Shown: in pieces, positions 26,216-35,925 of the stretch | Layout of the letters: every line of letters starts with the position of its first letter | Numbering within the stretch: position 1 is the stretch's first letter | Assembly (NCBI GenBank): GCA_964544145.1 | Contig: CAZJAT010000011.1 | Coordinates: 1-58,095 of the forward strand | Direction: 5' to 3' | DNA: 58,095 nt | From: CAZJAT01 sp964544145 | GTDB taxonomy: Bacteria > Hydrothermota > 32-111 | Notes under the pieces: model-generated | Told to the model about the DNA's origin: nothing | The model's input: the letters and a program-made list of their open reading frames with translations, nothing else | The model's database searches: none | Program-made: the position numbers and the translations under genes

Positions 26216-27742
26216 TCACTCCCATTCTATTGTTGATGGCGGTTTTGTTGATACATCATATACCACTCTATTTACACCCTTTATCTCATTTATAATACGT
26301 GTGGACACCTCATGCAATACCTCTTTGGGAAAGTCAAACCAGTCAGCAGTCATACCGTCAACCGATGTCACAGCGCGTAGTGCAATCACATTCTCATATG
26401 TCCTGTTATCGCCCATAACACCAACGCTGCGTACAGGCAAGAATACTGCAAATGCCTGCCAAATATCATCATATAGATTGTGTTTTTTTATTGTATCAAT
26501 AAATACTGCATCAGCATGCTGTAATATATCTGTTCTCGTTCTGTCAATCTCACCTATTATACGCACTGCAAGACCTGGACCGGGAAATGGATGCCTCATC
26601 AGTAATGCCTCTGGAATACCTAATGCAAAGCCCACCTTGCGCACCTCATCCTTGAACAGATCCTTGAGTGGCTCAATCAGTTTTAATTTCATATTCTCAG
26701 GTAATCCGCCTACATTGTGATGGGATTTAATGGTTGATGATGGTCCCTTTGTTGATGATGATTCAATCCTGTCCGGATATATGGTGCCCTGCACCAAATA
26801 CTCTGCATTATCGGTTGACCCTGCGGCCTCTTCAAATACCTCAATGAATGCCTTACCAATAATCTTCCGCTTCTGTTCAGGTTCGCTAACATGCTCCAAA
26901 CGCTCCATAAACAGTTCACTGCTGTCAATAAGCTCAATATCCATATGCAGTGACCCCTTGAGCAGTTCAACTGTCTCAGCGCATTCATTGAGACGCATGA
27001 GTCCTGTATCAATCATAAAGCCCTTCAATCTGTCCCCAACAGCTCTATGCACCAATTCAGATGCTACAGTGGAATCCACACCTCCTGAAATACCTGCAAT
27101 CACTGTGCCTTTGGGGGCAGCATTTCTTATTTGCTCTACTGTGCTCTCAATGAAATTCTCAGGATTCCAATTACCCTGCATACCACATATCTTATAGAGA
27201 AAATTGGATATAATATTAAAGCCATATTCTGTATGTATAACCTCAGGATGGAATTGTATACCAAATATTCTTCCATTATCAGAAACAATTGCTGCATTCT
27301 CCGTATTACCGCTCACAGCAATGCTTGTGTAATGTTCAGGTAATTGCACAACCTTGTCTGAATGGGACATCCACACAGTGCTGTTTTCGGGAATATCATC
27401 AAATAAAGGATTTTCTGCTACGATCTGCATCTGTGCCTTGCCATATTCCCTCTTATCCGATTTATCTACCCTGCCTTTATGCTTATATGATATCAATTGC
27501 ATGCCATAACATATACCCAGTATCGGTACATCAGGCAATATGCTGAAATCCAATGCGGGACTGTTTTCATCATATACGCTATTGGGACCTCCGGAGAGTA
27601 TTATTCCGCCTATATGATTATCATCAATACTGTCATTGGGACCAATAATCTCTGAATACACATTAGCTTCCCTTACACGTCTTGCAATGAGCTGTGTGTA
27701 TTGTGAACCAAAATCCACAATAACAATCTTTTCAATGTCCAT
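26216..27742 (-). CDS. guaA: GMP synthase (glutamine-hydrolysing)
   Basis: GuaA converts XMP to GMP. The glutaminase half has ILSGGPNSV, the nucleophile Cys in GICYGMQL (about 80) and FHPEV. The ATP pyrophosphatase half begins with GISGGVDST near residue 215. The dimerisation domain ends STKPPSTIEWE, the invariant family C-terminus. The 508-residue length is standard. The start overlaps the end of rpe by 11 bases. Confidence 0.97.
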   Translation of the reverse strand: MDIEKIVIVDFGSQYTQLIARRVREANVYSEIIGPNDSIDDNHIGGIILSGGPNSVYDENSPALDFSILPDVPILGICYGMQLISYKHKGRVDKSDKREYGKAQMQIVAENPLFDDIPENSTVWMSHSDKVVQLPEHYTSIAVSGNTENAAIVSDNGRIFGIQFHPEVIHTEYGFNIISNFLYKICGMQGNWNPENFIESTVEQIRNAAPKGTVIAGISGGVDSTVASELVHRAVGDRLKGFMIDTGLMRLNECAETVELLKGSLHMDIELIDSSELFMERLEHVSEPEQKRKIIGKAFIEVFEEAAGSTDNAEYLVQGTIYPDRIESSSTKGPSSTIKSHHNVGGLPENMKLKLIEPLKDLFKDEVRKVGFALGIPEALLMRHPFPGPGLAVRIIGEIDRTRTDILQHADAVFIDTIKKHNLYDDIWQAFAVFLPVRSVGVMGDNRTYENVIALRAVTSVDGMTADWFDFPKEVLHEVSTRIINEIKGVNRVVYDVSTKPPSTIEWE

Positions 27743-28379
27743 TCAATAAATCCTTTATTGTTTGTTTCATATCACTCTGTGAAAAGAGATATGAGCCTGT
27801 TACAATCCACTGGGCACCCCTTTCAATGGCAATCCTCGCAGTATCTCCATTGATACCTCCGTCAATTTCAATACTAAAATTATATCTTGACTGCATTTCC
27901 TTTAATATTTCAATCTTTTCAAGTACATCAGGAATGAATTTCTGTCCTGCAAAACCCGGATGGACAGACATTATCAGTACATAGTCAATATATTCAATAT
28001 ATGCATCAATTGAATGAATATCTGTTTCCGGATTCACTGCGATACCGGCCTTTATGCCCTTATCATGTAATTCATCAATGAGTTTCATGGGATCTTCACA
28101 TGCCTCTATGTGAAATGATATCATATTGACACCACTATCCGCAAATCTTTGAACATATTGTTCCGGTCTGGATATCATTAGATGCGCGTCAAGTATTTTA
28201 TCTGTGTTCTTCCTGATGAATCCTGCAATAAATGGCCCAAATGTAATATTATTTACAAACACTCCATCCATAATGTCCAGATGCAGTATATTCACATTAT
28301 CCGGTATATCCCTTAATGACCTTTCAATGCATGAAAAATCCATAGACAGGAGTGAGGGTATTATCTCAATACTATTCAT
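27732..28379 (-). CDS. rpe: ribulose-phosphate 3-epimerase
   Basis: Rpe interconverts ribulose-5-phosphate and xylulose-5-phosphate in the pentose phosphate pathway. Visible motifs are IIPSLLSMDFS, HLDIMDGVFVNNITFG, the VHPGFAGQKF loop, and IEIDGGIN followed by the phosphate-binding VTGSYLF. Length is 215 residues. The gene follows two PASTA genes and rsmB, an arrangement reminiscent of the rsmB-prpC-prkC-rsgA-rpe cluster of Firmicutes. Confidence 0.96.
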   Translation of the reverse strand: MNSIEIIPSLLSMDFSCIERSLRDIPDNVNILHLDIMDGVFVNNITFGPFIAGFIRKNTDKILDAHLMISRPEQYVQRFADSGVNMISFHIEACEDPMKLIDELHDKGIKAGIAVNPETDIHSIDAYIEYIDYVLIMSVHPGFAGQKFIPDVLEKIEILKEMQSRYNFSIEIDGGINGDTARIAIERGAQWIVTGSYLFSQSDMKQTIKDLLNGH

Positions 28380-29181
28380 TGCCCATATCCGGTATACCTA
28401 CTGTTAATGTAATTGTATCTCCTCTTCTTATCCATATACCGCTGTCAGGCGATTGAATGATGATTGATGGTCTGTCATACTCACCCGGCTGTTCACTGAT
28501 ATCACCTATAATGAGTTTGAGGGACACAGCTTTTTTCCTTGCACTATCCGGGTCCATAGCAAGGAATGAGGGCATTCTCACATAATCCTTCTTCTCGCCT
28601 CTGCTTATATAGAGCGTTATATCAGAACCCTTGTTTGTGATAACACCTGCGGGTGGTTGTGTGTTGATAGCACAATTATTGCTCACATCCTCAGAGAATG
28701 TATGGACAGTATCCCTTACAAAGAAACCGTTTTCACTCAATAATTCAACAGCATCCTTGATGAATAATGAACGCACAGAAGGAACAATAATCTTCTCCGT
28801 TCCCCTGCTTATTACAATCTCTACTGTTTTGTTGAATTTAATACTCGTATTAGGCAGCGGTGTCTGTGATATAACTGTTGACTGCTTGATAATGTCTGAG
28901 TATCGCTCTTCAACAATACGCATTTCCAGCCCCTCATTTATCAATGTACGCCTTGCAGTATTGAGATCCATACCTGTAATATCGGGTACTGTTATCTCCT
29001 GCCCATAACCTATGAGCATTGGCATGACGATATAATTCGCACCGAGAAAACCCACAATAACTGACAGTATAACAGCCGATAACATAATAATGGCCATCTT
29101 CACACCTATGGTGTCAATCCCCAAGCGGGGTCTGAGAAATGTTTTTCTCCTATTATTTTCTACATTTCCGTGTTTATCCAT
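28372..29181 (-). CDS. PASTA-repeat membrane protein 2 (no kinase domain)
   Basis: A cytoplasmic N-terminal stretch of about 27 charged residues (KTFLRPRLGIDT) precedes one membrane helix (about 28-52). About three PASTA repeats of roughly 65-70 residues follow. The first opens ITVPDITGMDLNTARR and includes TVISQTPLPNTSIK; the last ends SPDSGIWIRRGDTITLTVG. PASTA domains bind peptidoglycan fragments or act as spacers in kinases such as PrkC and in some penicillin-binding proteins. No kinase or transpeptidase motif is present. The start lies inside the end of the preceding PASTA gene (22-base overlap). Confidence 0.86.
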   Translation of the reverse strand: MDKHGNVENNRRKTFLRPRLGIDTIGVKMAIIMLSAVILSVIVGFLGANYIVMPMLIGYGQEITVPDITGMDLNTARRTLINEGLEMRIVEERYSDIIKQSTVISQTPLPNTSIKFNKTVEIVISRGTEKIIVPSVRSLFIKDAVELLSENGFFVRDTVHTFSEDVSNNCAINTQPPAGVITNKGSDITLYISRGEKKDYVRMPSFLAMDPDSARKKAVSLKLIIGDISEQPGEYDRPSIIIQSPDSGIWIRRGDTITLTVGIPDMGNE

Positions 29182-29954
29182 ATACTGACACCTGACTCCT
29201 TGCTCACTTTTGTTCCTGCTTTCGGATTCTGTTTAATAACTATATCAAATGGGTATTCAATATCAGTGATATAATGTGCCTGCTCAATCTTTAGACCAGC
29301 CTTCTGAATCTTGGCAATGGCTGCCGATTTTGACAATCTTTTTACATCCGGTACAGTGACCTCTCCCATACCCTTTGAAACATATAGTGTGATTGCTGAT
29401 TTTTCTGCTAACTCCAGACCACTTGAAGGTTCTGTTCTTATTACTGCATCCTTTGGATATTTGTCACTCTCAATATATTTTATATCTCCAATCTTCAGAT
29501 TGAGTGAAATAATATTTCTCTGCACATCATCCAGATTTAGACCTGCAAAATGAGGCAGCACAACGGTTTTTATCTCAATATCAGCTGCTTCATCCTTTAC
29601 TGCTTCATCCTCAATTGCTTTGCCTGCACTGATAACAACGTTAATAACTGTTGATTCATCCACCATTGCTCCTGCAATAGGTGATTGTGAAATGATATTT
29701 CCCTTAGGAATAATATCAGATATCTTTTCACTCTCCACAAACACAGCAAGTCCTTTGTTCATTGCAATAATCTTAGCTTTTTCAATATTACTCCCCTCCA
29801 ATTGAGGAATCTCTATCTTCTTATCCGATGTTCTGTCTGATAGAAATGAAAGATTGGGTACAATAAACATAACAGAAACAAGCACCACTATGATTGATAC
29901 CAGAAATGATGTTATGAATGAAATCCAGAAAATCTTTGCAGTATTGTCGTACAT
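29160..29954 (-). CDS. PASTA-repeat membrane protein 1 (no kinase domain)
   Basis: One N-terminal membrane helix (about 11-33) is followed by about three PASTA repeats. Recognisable pieces are EIPQLEGSNIEKAKIIAMN, GNIISQSPIAGAMV, VLPHFAGLNLDDVQR and VTVPDVKRLSKSAAIAKIQ. An Ala/Glu/Asp-rich linker lies between the first and second repeats (near 115-125). There is no enzymatic domain, so the protein is likely a wall-associated scaffold or sensor. It follows rsmB by one base and overlaps PASTA protein 2. Confidence 0.86.
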   Translation of the reverse strand: MYDNTAKIFWISFITSFLVSIIVVLVSVMFIVPNLSFLSDRTSDKKIEIPQLEGSNIEKAKIIAMNKGLAVFVESEKISDIIPKGNIISQSPIAGAMVDESTVINVVISAGKAIEDEAVKDEAADIEIKTVVLPHFAGLNLDDVQRNIISLNLKIGDIKYIESDKYPKDAVIRTEPSSGLELAEKSAITLYVSKGMGEVTVPDVKRLSKSAAIAKIQKAGLKIEQAHYITDIEYPFDIVIKQNPKAGTKVSKESGVSIWINTEM

Positions 29955-29955
29955 T

Positions 29956-31119
29956 TCAGCCTCCTTTCTTTTTCAGCAGGGCACCATAGGCACCATTATT
30001 CGGATTCCCAAAAGTAAAATACTCCCACTGAAGTGAATACATCTTATTTTTCTTCAAATATTTATCAATAATTTCCTGATTCTCCTCTTTTAATACAGAA
30101 CATGTCATATAGAGTATATAACCTTCATCTTGTATAAACTCATCGGCACGTTCTATCATATTTATCTGTATATCTGTAAGATTAGCAATCTTCCTTCTGT
30201 ACTTATATTTGACATCAGGGTTCTTTCTGATTGTTCCGGTTGCAGTACAAGGAGCATCAATGACAATCAGATCAAACAGCGAATCAAACTCATAATGAAG
30301 GAAATCCTCATTCGTACATCTGATATCATTCAAGTGCATGCGTTTTACATTCGTCCGCACCTTCTCAAGCCTGTCAGCATCAATATCATTGGCATATATC
30401 ATGGCCTCGGGAAAGAGATGCCTCAGGAGAATGGTCTTTCCCCCGGGTGCCGAACAACAGTCAAGTATGCGATTGACATTCAAATCCTTCATTGCCGACA
30501 TAATGCTTAAATATATTGGATCCATAATATACTCATCATCACTCAATTCTATCCCGCTATTGTACAGCGTAAATGAACCATCGCGTATATTGAATATTGA
30601 TGCATTATACTGTTCATTGTAGAATGCAAGAAGTTCTTCTGTTTTTGCAATGCCAACCCTGTTTATCAGGTATTCAATAAATTCAATCGGGAAGGAATAT
30701 CTGTGTGACAATCCGTTTTTATCAGAGCTGTATTGAACGGGTTTGCTGCTTCGTAGATATTCGCGCAGTATCCAGTTCACAAAACCCTTGCTTCTTTCAT
30801 GTATTTGTTCTGTCAGAATAACAGCTTCATTGACAACAGCATATTCCTTTTTGTTCATAAAATCAAGCTGATAAACAGACATTCTGATAATATTCCTGAC
30901 AGATTTATTCATCTCTGATATGCGTTTACCTGTTTTACTCGTTATCATATAGTCAAGCTGTATCTTATGACGCACAGTACCATATGATATCTCCTTGATT
31001 GCCGCAATATCCTCATGCATCAAACCATTTACAGAGCTTCTGAATATTTCATTTAAAGAACTATTCCCATTAAGGGTCTTATTTATAATATTGAAAGCTA
31101 CTTGTCTGACCACTGCCAA
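29956..31119 (-). CDS. rsmB: 16S rRNA (cytosine-C5)-methyltransferase, RsmB/Sun family
   Basis: RsmB methylates C967 of 16S rRNA. An N-terminal NusB-like helical domain (about 1-130) precedes the methyltransferase domain. The SAM loop CCSAPGGKT is near 220, and the two catalytic cysteines are in DAPCTATGTIRKNPD (near 287) and YMTCSVLKEEN (near 337). At 387 residues it is shorter than the usual 430 but has all the parts. The start overlaps cysS by 22 bases. Confidence 0.92.
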   Translation of the reverse strand: MAVVRQVAFNIINKTLNGNSSLNEIFRSSVNGLMHEDIAAIKEISYGTVRHKIQLDYMITSKTGKRISEMNKSVRNIIRMSVYQLDFMNKKEYAVVNEAVILTEQIHERSKGFVNWILREYLRSSKPVQYSSDKNGLSHRYSFPIEFIEYLINRVGIAKTEELLAFYNEQYNASIFNIRDGSFTLYNSGIELSDDEYIMDPIYLSIMSAMKDLNVNRILDCCSAPGGKTILLRHLFPEAMIYANDIDADRLEKVRTNVKRMHLNDIRCTNEDFLHYEFDSLFDLIVIDAPCTATGTIRKNPDVKYKYRRKIANLTDIQINMIERADEFIQDEGYILYMTCSVLKEENQEIIDKYLKKNKMYSLQWEYFTFGNPNNGAYGALLKKKGG

Positions 31120-32444
31120 ACAGTGCCTTCCTTTGTATCCTTCAATGTTATTCCCAAATCCTGAAGTTTATGCCTTATATAATCTGCTGTATCAAAGTCG
31201 CGGCTGTTTTTTGCCCTATTCCTCAGGTCAATGAACAGTTCTATAAAACCGTCAATATCCTGAGCATTTTCACTGCTCATAATAAATCCCATGTCACGCA
31301 TCATCTTCATTACAGTTGATTTCATAACATATTCATCGCCTTCACCCGCATTGATACTGTTTATCAGTTCAAATACAACTGATAATGCTTCCGGTGTATT
31401 TATATCATCAAACAGGGTATCCGTGAAACGCCTGTATGCATCTTCATCCGCTCTATCAGTACTATCATGGTTTCCCAATGCATTCTTGATTCTGAGAAAA
31501 GCCGATTTTGCCTCATCCAGACGCTCAGTTGAAAATTCTATACCCTTTCTGTAATGTGTTTTGTATAGATACATTCGTATTATATCCGGCTCATAGGTAT
31601 TGAGTATAGATTCAATAGTGAAAACATTGCCAATGGATTTTGACATCTTCTCACCCTTGAGATTGACCATTCCGTTATGCATCCAATATTTTGCAAAGAC
31701 CTTGCCTGTTACTGCACATGATTGAGCTATCTCATTCTCATGATGCGGGAATATAAGGTCTTCACCCCCTGAATGAATATCAAAGGTTTCTCCCAGATAT
31801 TTCATACTCATAGCAGAACATTCAATATGCCATCCGGGTCTGCCCTTTCCGAATGATGCATTCCAGAATGGTTCATTATTCTCATTACGTTTCCATAATG
31901 CAAAATCAAGAGGATTTTCCTTTTCATTATTGATATTTACCCTCTTTCCGCTTATAAGCTGTTCTGTCTTCTTGCCGGACAATTTTCCGTATTCACTGTA
32001 TCTGTTAACCCTAAAATATACATTTCCATTAACCTCATATGCATACCCGCTATCAATGAGTTTCTCTATGAGTTCAATTATCTCTTCTATGTGTTTTGTC
32101 GCATGCGGATAATGAGTGAAAGGCAGTATATTGAGTGAATTCATAGCATTCATATATTTTTCTATATTATCTGCTGCCAATTTCCTGTAATCAATGCCCA
32201 TTTCCAGACTCTTTTCAATTAATTTATCATCAATATCCGTGAAATTGTAAACAGATATAATTTCATATCCGGCAATCATAAATGTCCTTCTGATAATATC
32301 TGCTGTAATTGCTGCCCTCATATGTCCAATATGCGGTTCTCCCTGCACAGTTGCACCGCAAGAATACATTCTTACTGTATTATCCGAACTTACCGGTTCA
32401 AATTTCTCTTTTTTACCCGACAATGTATTGTACACATTAATCAT
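31098..32444 (-). CDS. cysS: cysteine--tRNA ligase
   Basis: CysRS charges tRNA-Cys. The zinc Cys and HIGH signature are in YSCGATVQGEPHIGHMRA. Further zinc ligands are in GWHIECSAMS and HHENEIAQ, and KMSKSIGN lies near residue 263. The length of 448 residues is slightly under average. It overlaps fabZ by four bases (ATGA) upstream. Confidence 0.97.
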   Translation of the reverse strand: MINVYNTLSGKKEKFEPVSSDNTVRMYSCGATVQGEPHIGHMRAAITADIIRRTFMIAGYEIISVYNFTDIDDKLIEKSLEMGIDYRKLAADNIEKYMNAMNSLNILPFTHYPHATKHIEEIIELIEKLIDSGYAYEVNGNVYFRVNRYSEYGKLSGKKTEQLISGKRVNINNEKENPLDFALWKRNENNEPFWNASFGKGRPGWHIECSAMSMKYLGETFDIHSGGEDLIFPHHENEIAQSCAVTGKVFAKYWMHNGMVNLKGEKMSKSIGNVFTIESILNTYEPDIIRMYLYKTHYRKGIEFSTERLDEAKSAFLRIKNALGNHDSTDRADEDAYRRFTDTLFDDINTPEALSVVFELINSINAGEGDEYVMKSTVMKMMRDMGFIMSSENAQDIDGFIELFIDLRNRAKNSRDFDTADYIRHKLQDLGITLKDTKEGTVWQWSDK

Positions 32445-32881
32445 TTATGTTCCTTTTCCACCAAAACACATGTAAATTCACCTTGGCATACAATCTTATC
32501 ATCAACATATGCCTTTCCTTCAATCTTCATTACACTATTCTTAAATTCAATTAATCTGCATTTATTAACAAGCACATCACCCGGTCTTACCGGATTCTTA
32601 AATTTAACATTATTGATGCGTGCAAAATATGGTGTGTACTTTCCCGGATCATCCAGTCTTGTAGCAATAAACACTGCACCTGTCTGTGCCAGTGACTCAA
32701 TTATCAGAACACCGGGCATAATCGGGTCATGAGGGAAATGCCCTTGAAAGAATGGCTCATTGATTGTCACGCATTTTCTGCCTTCCACCTCATTCTCATC
32801 ATAACTAATAATTCTGTCAATCAGAAGGAATGGGTATCTGTGCGGCAGTACTTCCATAATCTTCATAATATCAAAATTCAT
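32441..32881 (-). CDS. fabZ: 3-hydroxyacyl-ACP dehydratase FabZ
   Basis: FabZ dehydrates 3-hydroxyacyl-ACP in fatty-acid elongation. The N-terminal LPHRYPFLLIDR and the active-site GHFPHDPIMPGVLIIESLAQ (catalytic His and Glu) are intact. In many diderms fabZ sits in bamA-skp-lpxD-fabZ-lpxA; here bamA and the Skp-like gene are present but lpxD and lpxA are not at this locus. Confidence 0.95.
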   Translation of the reverse strand: MNFDIMKIMEVLPHRYPFLLIDRIISYDENEVEGRKCVTINEPFFQGHFPHDPIMPGVLIIESLAQTGAVFIATRLDDPGKYTPYFARINNVKFKNPVRPGDVLVNKCRLIEFKNSVMKIEGKAYVDDKIVCQGEFTCVLVEKEHK

Positions 32882-32891
32882 AATATCCTCA

Positions 32892-33827
32892 CTACTGTTT
32901 TATCAGTGTCTTAATCTCAGTCAGTATCTCTGCACTGATATTATCAAAGTCCAGGTCACCACTGGCTTCTTTATTTATTTCCTTTATCAGGTCTCTCTTT
33001 TCAATATCATACAATGAAACAGTAATAATTATCCTGCTTCCACTCATTGATATGCTGCCTGTAATGGCATATTCCGCATTCAGCTCAACTGCAATATTAA
33101 TGGCATCAGCAACAGTTAAATCCTCTATATTGAGTATACCTCTTGCCTGAAGTATATTGTTTATATCTCTTATATTGATGGCTTCCATCTCATTTTGAAT
33201 TGAGAGATTTCTGTACAATGAGGTTGCAAGTTTAATATGATATTGTTCGTTCCTTGTTTCCTTGTCCTCTGCAATAATGTCATACACTATATATTGTTTC
33301 AATGTCTGCACAGGTATAAAGAACTCCTTATTAAGCTCATCAATAACAATCTGAGTGATATCCAGTTCCGGGTCAACATAGAGCACATTACCTTCAGAGA
33401 TGTCAAATATACCTGCATATTTCCCCTGCACAGCCATTTCGCTGATTACTGCATTTATCTTCTCCGCGACCGGTTTAAGCAATTGCAGATTGATATTGGC
33501 AGCTTTACCGTTTTCTCCCCATATCTCTTCAATAAAGAGATCAAGCTGTTTGCGTTTTTTATTAATTTCATCCCTCTTACGCACCTTTGCCTCTTCGGAA
33601 AGCATTGGGGCTTCCTCAGCAAAGTCCTTTTCCAGTGCATTAATATCCTTTTCCATTGTTGTCATCTGGTCTTTCCAGTCACGCATCTCTTTGTCTATTT
33701 GAGTATTGATGTCATTAATACCCTTATACTCGCTAAACACCCTGTCAATATCCACAAATGCATATTTGCTCTCAGCAAATATGCTGAGTACTGTGAGTAT
33801 CAACAATATTGATATTATTCTTTTCAT
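32892..33827 (-). CDS. Skp/OmpH-like periplasmic chaperone fused to a CsgG/TolB-like domain
   Basis: A signal peptide (MKRIISILLILTVLSIFA) is followed by an OmpH/Skp domain at about 20-165: YAFVDIDRVFSEYKG, a long charged coiled coil, then VLYVDPELDITQIVIDELN. Skp holds outer-membrane proteins on the way to BamA, encoded directly upstream. Residues about 195-305 are extra. IRDINNILQARGI, then NIAVELNAEYAITGSIS and VSLYDIEKRDLI match the alpha/beta pattern of the CsgG/FlgO/TolB-N group. Ordinary Skp is about 160-170 residues, so this is a fusion. AAGGAG lies five bases before the ATG. Confidence 0.8.
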   Translation of the reverse strand: MKRIISILLILTVLSIFAESKYAFVDIDRVFSEYKGINDINTQIDKEMRDWKDQMTTMEKDINALEKDFAEEAPMLSEEAKVRKRDEINKKRKQLDLFIEEIWGENGKAANINLQLLKPVAEKINAVISEMAVQGKYAGIFDISEGNVLYVDPELDITQIVIDELNKEFFIPVQTLKQYIVYDIIAEDKETRNEQYHIKLATSLYRNLSIQNEMEAINIRDINNILQARGILNIEDLTVADAINIAVELNAEYAITGSISMSGSRIIITVSLYDIEKRDLIKEINKEASGDLDFDNISAEILTEIKTLIKQ

Positions 33828-33836
33828 ACATGCTCC

Positions 33837-35925
33837 TTAAAACGATGTGCCTATCTGGAAATGCGGTTCCCATCTCCCGCCTCCTGCATATTGAGTATCC
33901 GTAAAGCCGTAACCGAGGTCAATGCCCAGAATACCCATCATAGGTATTTCCATACGCACACCAAGCCCTATTCCCTGATAAACAGGCTGGAACCTATTCT
34001 GTACTGTTTCAGAAAAATTCTCCCATGAATTTCCTATATCATAAAATGCAAGCAGATAGGCCTGATCATTCAGTTTAAGACGCAGTTCAAAATTCATTAA
34101 TGCAGCAGCCCGGCCTCCCACACAGTATTCATTGCTGTACGGACCAATGCCCCTTTCATAATATCCTCTCAGTCCCCAGAAACCTACACCGCCGAGTGAA
34201 AACCGTTCAGACAGGGGTACTGTTGAGGGACTGGAGTATCCATCAACAAAACCATATGCAAATCTTCCCATAAGCACAAATTTCCAGAATAATTTCTGAT
34301 AATGCCTGAAATCAAATGTCAATTTATAATAATCTGACTGACCACCCAGAATCCCTCCGGCAAAATTCATGTATATACCTGTCAATTGTCCTGCTTCAGG
34401 GAAGAAATAATGATTCCTCGAATCCCTGACAATAGATGGAGACATCTCAGATGTCCACTTGGGAGAACCGAGTTGGTCAATAATATATGGGGAGAGTGCA
34501 GATGTATCCAGATCAGTATAGAGATGCACCTCTTCAAGTTTGTATGAGAGATATGTTCTTATATTATATCGTTCAGACAGCAGATAACCCAGAGTGAATT
34601 TGCCGCCTTTTCTTCTATCATTATAGTATGTATAATCCTTTGTGTACCAGTATCCATTTACAGAAGCACTGACAGGATACCCCATAACATACGGCTCTGT
34701 GAATGAACTGTTAAAATTGAGTATTGAGGTGCCATATTCAAATGTCACATTNNNNNNNNNNNNNNNNNNNNNNNNNNNNNNNNNNNNNNNNNNNNNNNNN
34801 NNNNNNNNNNNNNNNNNNNNNNNNNNNNNNNNNNNNNNNNNNNNNNNNNNNCACAATAGCATCCTCTGTTGATTCATTGCCTGAAATGTATATATACCTG
34901 ATTGATGCCTGATTATTCTCTGTGATATTCAATGTGTAATTGATAATTGTATCAATGCGCTCATCTTCCGGTACAACAGATACATATATATATCCCCTGT
35001 TCATGTAGAATTCAAACAGATTGGAAATGATATCATCCAGTTTTGTCTGGTTGAATATTTCACCCTTTCTGACGAATATGAACCGCTTTAATATGGATGT
35101 CTCTATATCACTGTTACCTTCAATATTGATATCACCGAAACAATATCTTGGACCCTGGGTGATGAATATATCAATAAACATATTCTTGCTGTCATAAGAA
35201 AATCTGGTATTTACAGAATCAAGCACAGCATCAGGGAAACCGCCTTCTTTAATCATTTTTATTATAGTAAATTTATCCTCTTCAAACTCATCTTCTTTAA
35301 ATAGTCCCTCTTTGAGGAATCCGCGTTCCTTTGTTTTTAGTTTTGATTTTATCTGATTATCAGTAATCTTGTAATTACCGTAAATCTCAATATGCTTCAC
35401 ATGCACAATACTGTTCTCATTAATATTTATTACTATGGCAAGTTTCTCATCAGTCTGTGTTTCTTCTAATTCAACAGCAACATTGAGATAACCCTCTCCT
35501 ATATAATACTGTTCAATATCTTTTTTTAATTTATAAATATTATTTGTTGAAGCAAAACTGCCCTCAGAGACTGAAATATTCTCTCTTATATCCTTGTCTT
35601 TCTTCTTTTTATTACCTTTAATCAGTATACTCTTTATGCGGGGATATTCCTGCACATTAATAACAATGATTTTCCCTGCCTCATTATCCCTGAGAAATAT
35701 TTCAATCTGCTTGAATATACCTGTTTTATATAATTCCCTTATAGCCCGCTGAACAGATTCTTCATTGACACCCGAACCAACAGATAAAAGGGATTTATTG
35801 ATTATATATTCCTGTGATGCAGAATAATTACCCTCACAGACTATATCAACTATTCTTCCATCATATATCTGTGCCGAGACAAACAGGCTGATTAATATGC
35901 CTGTAATTATAAGTAGATGCTTCAA
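33837..35925 (-). CDS. bamA: outer-membrane assembly factor BamA, interrupted by a 100-N gap
   Basis: BamA inserts beta-barrel proteins into the outer membrane. The part before the gap has a signal peptide and POTRA domains with repeated G-N-x landmarks (VEGNYSASQEYIINKSL, IKGNKKKKDKDI, IYGNYKITDNQIKSKL). The part after it is the 16-strand barrel, with RFSLGGVGFWGLRGYYERG (the VRGF/Y loop) and a terminal Phe (FQIGTSF). The two parts read in different frames only because the N count is arbitrary. Comparison with the family suggests about 80-100 residues are missing. The start is TTG (35923-35925) with AGGAGG four bases before it, overlapping the clpC stop. Confidence 0.93.
34752..34851. other. 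assembly gap (100 N) inside bamA
   Basis: Placeholder of 100 N between the last POTRA domain and the first barrel strands. The flanks do not overlap each other, so unlike the gap at 20203 real sequence is missing. Confidence 0.95.

Noticed and set aside
33837..35925. bamA as a frameshifted pseudogene or as two separate genes
   Set aside because: The frame change occurs only across 100 N of arbitrary length; both halves carry intact, complementary BamA domains.
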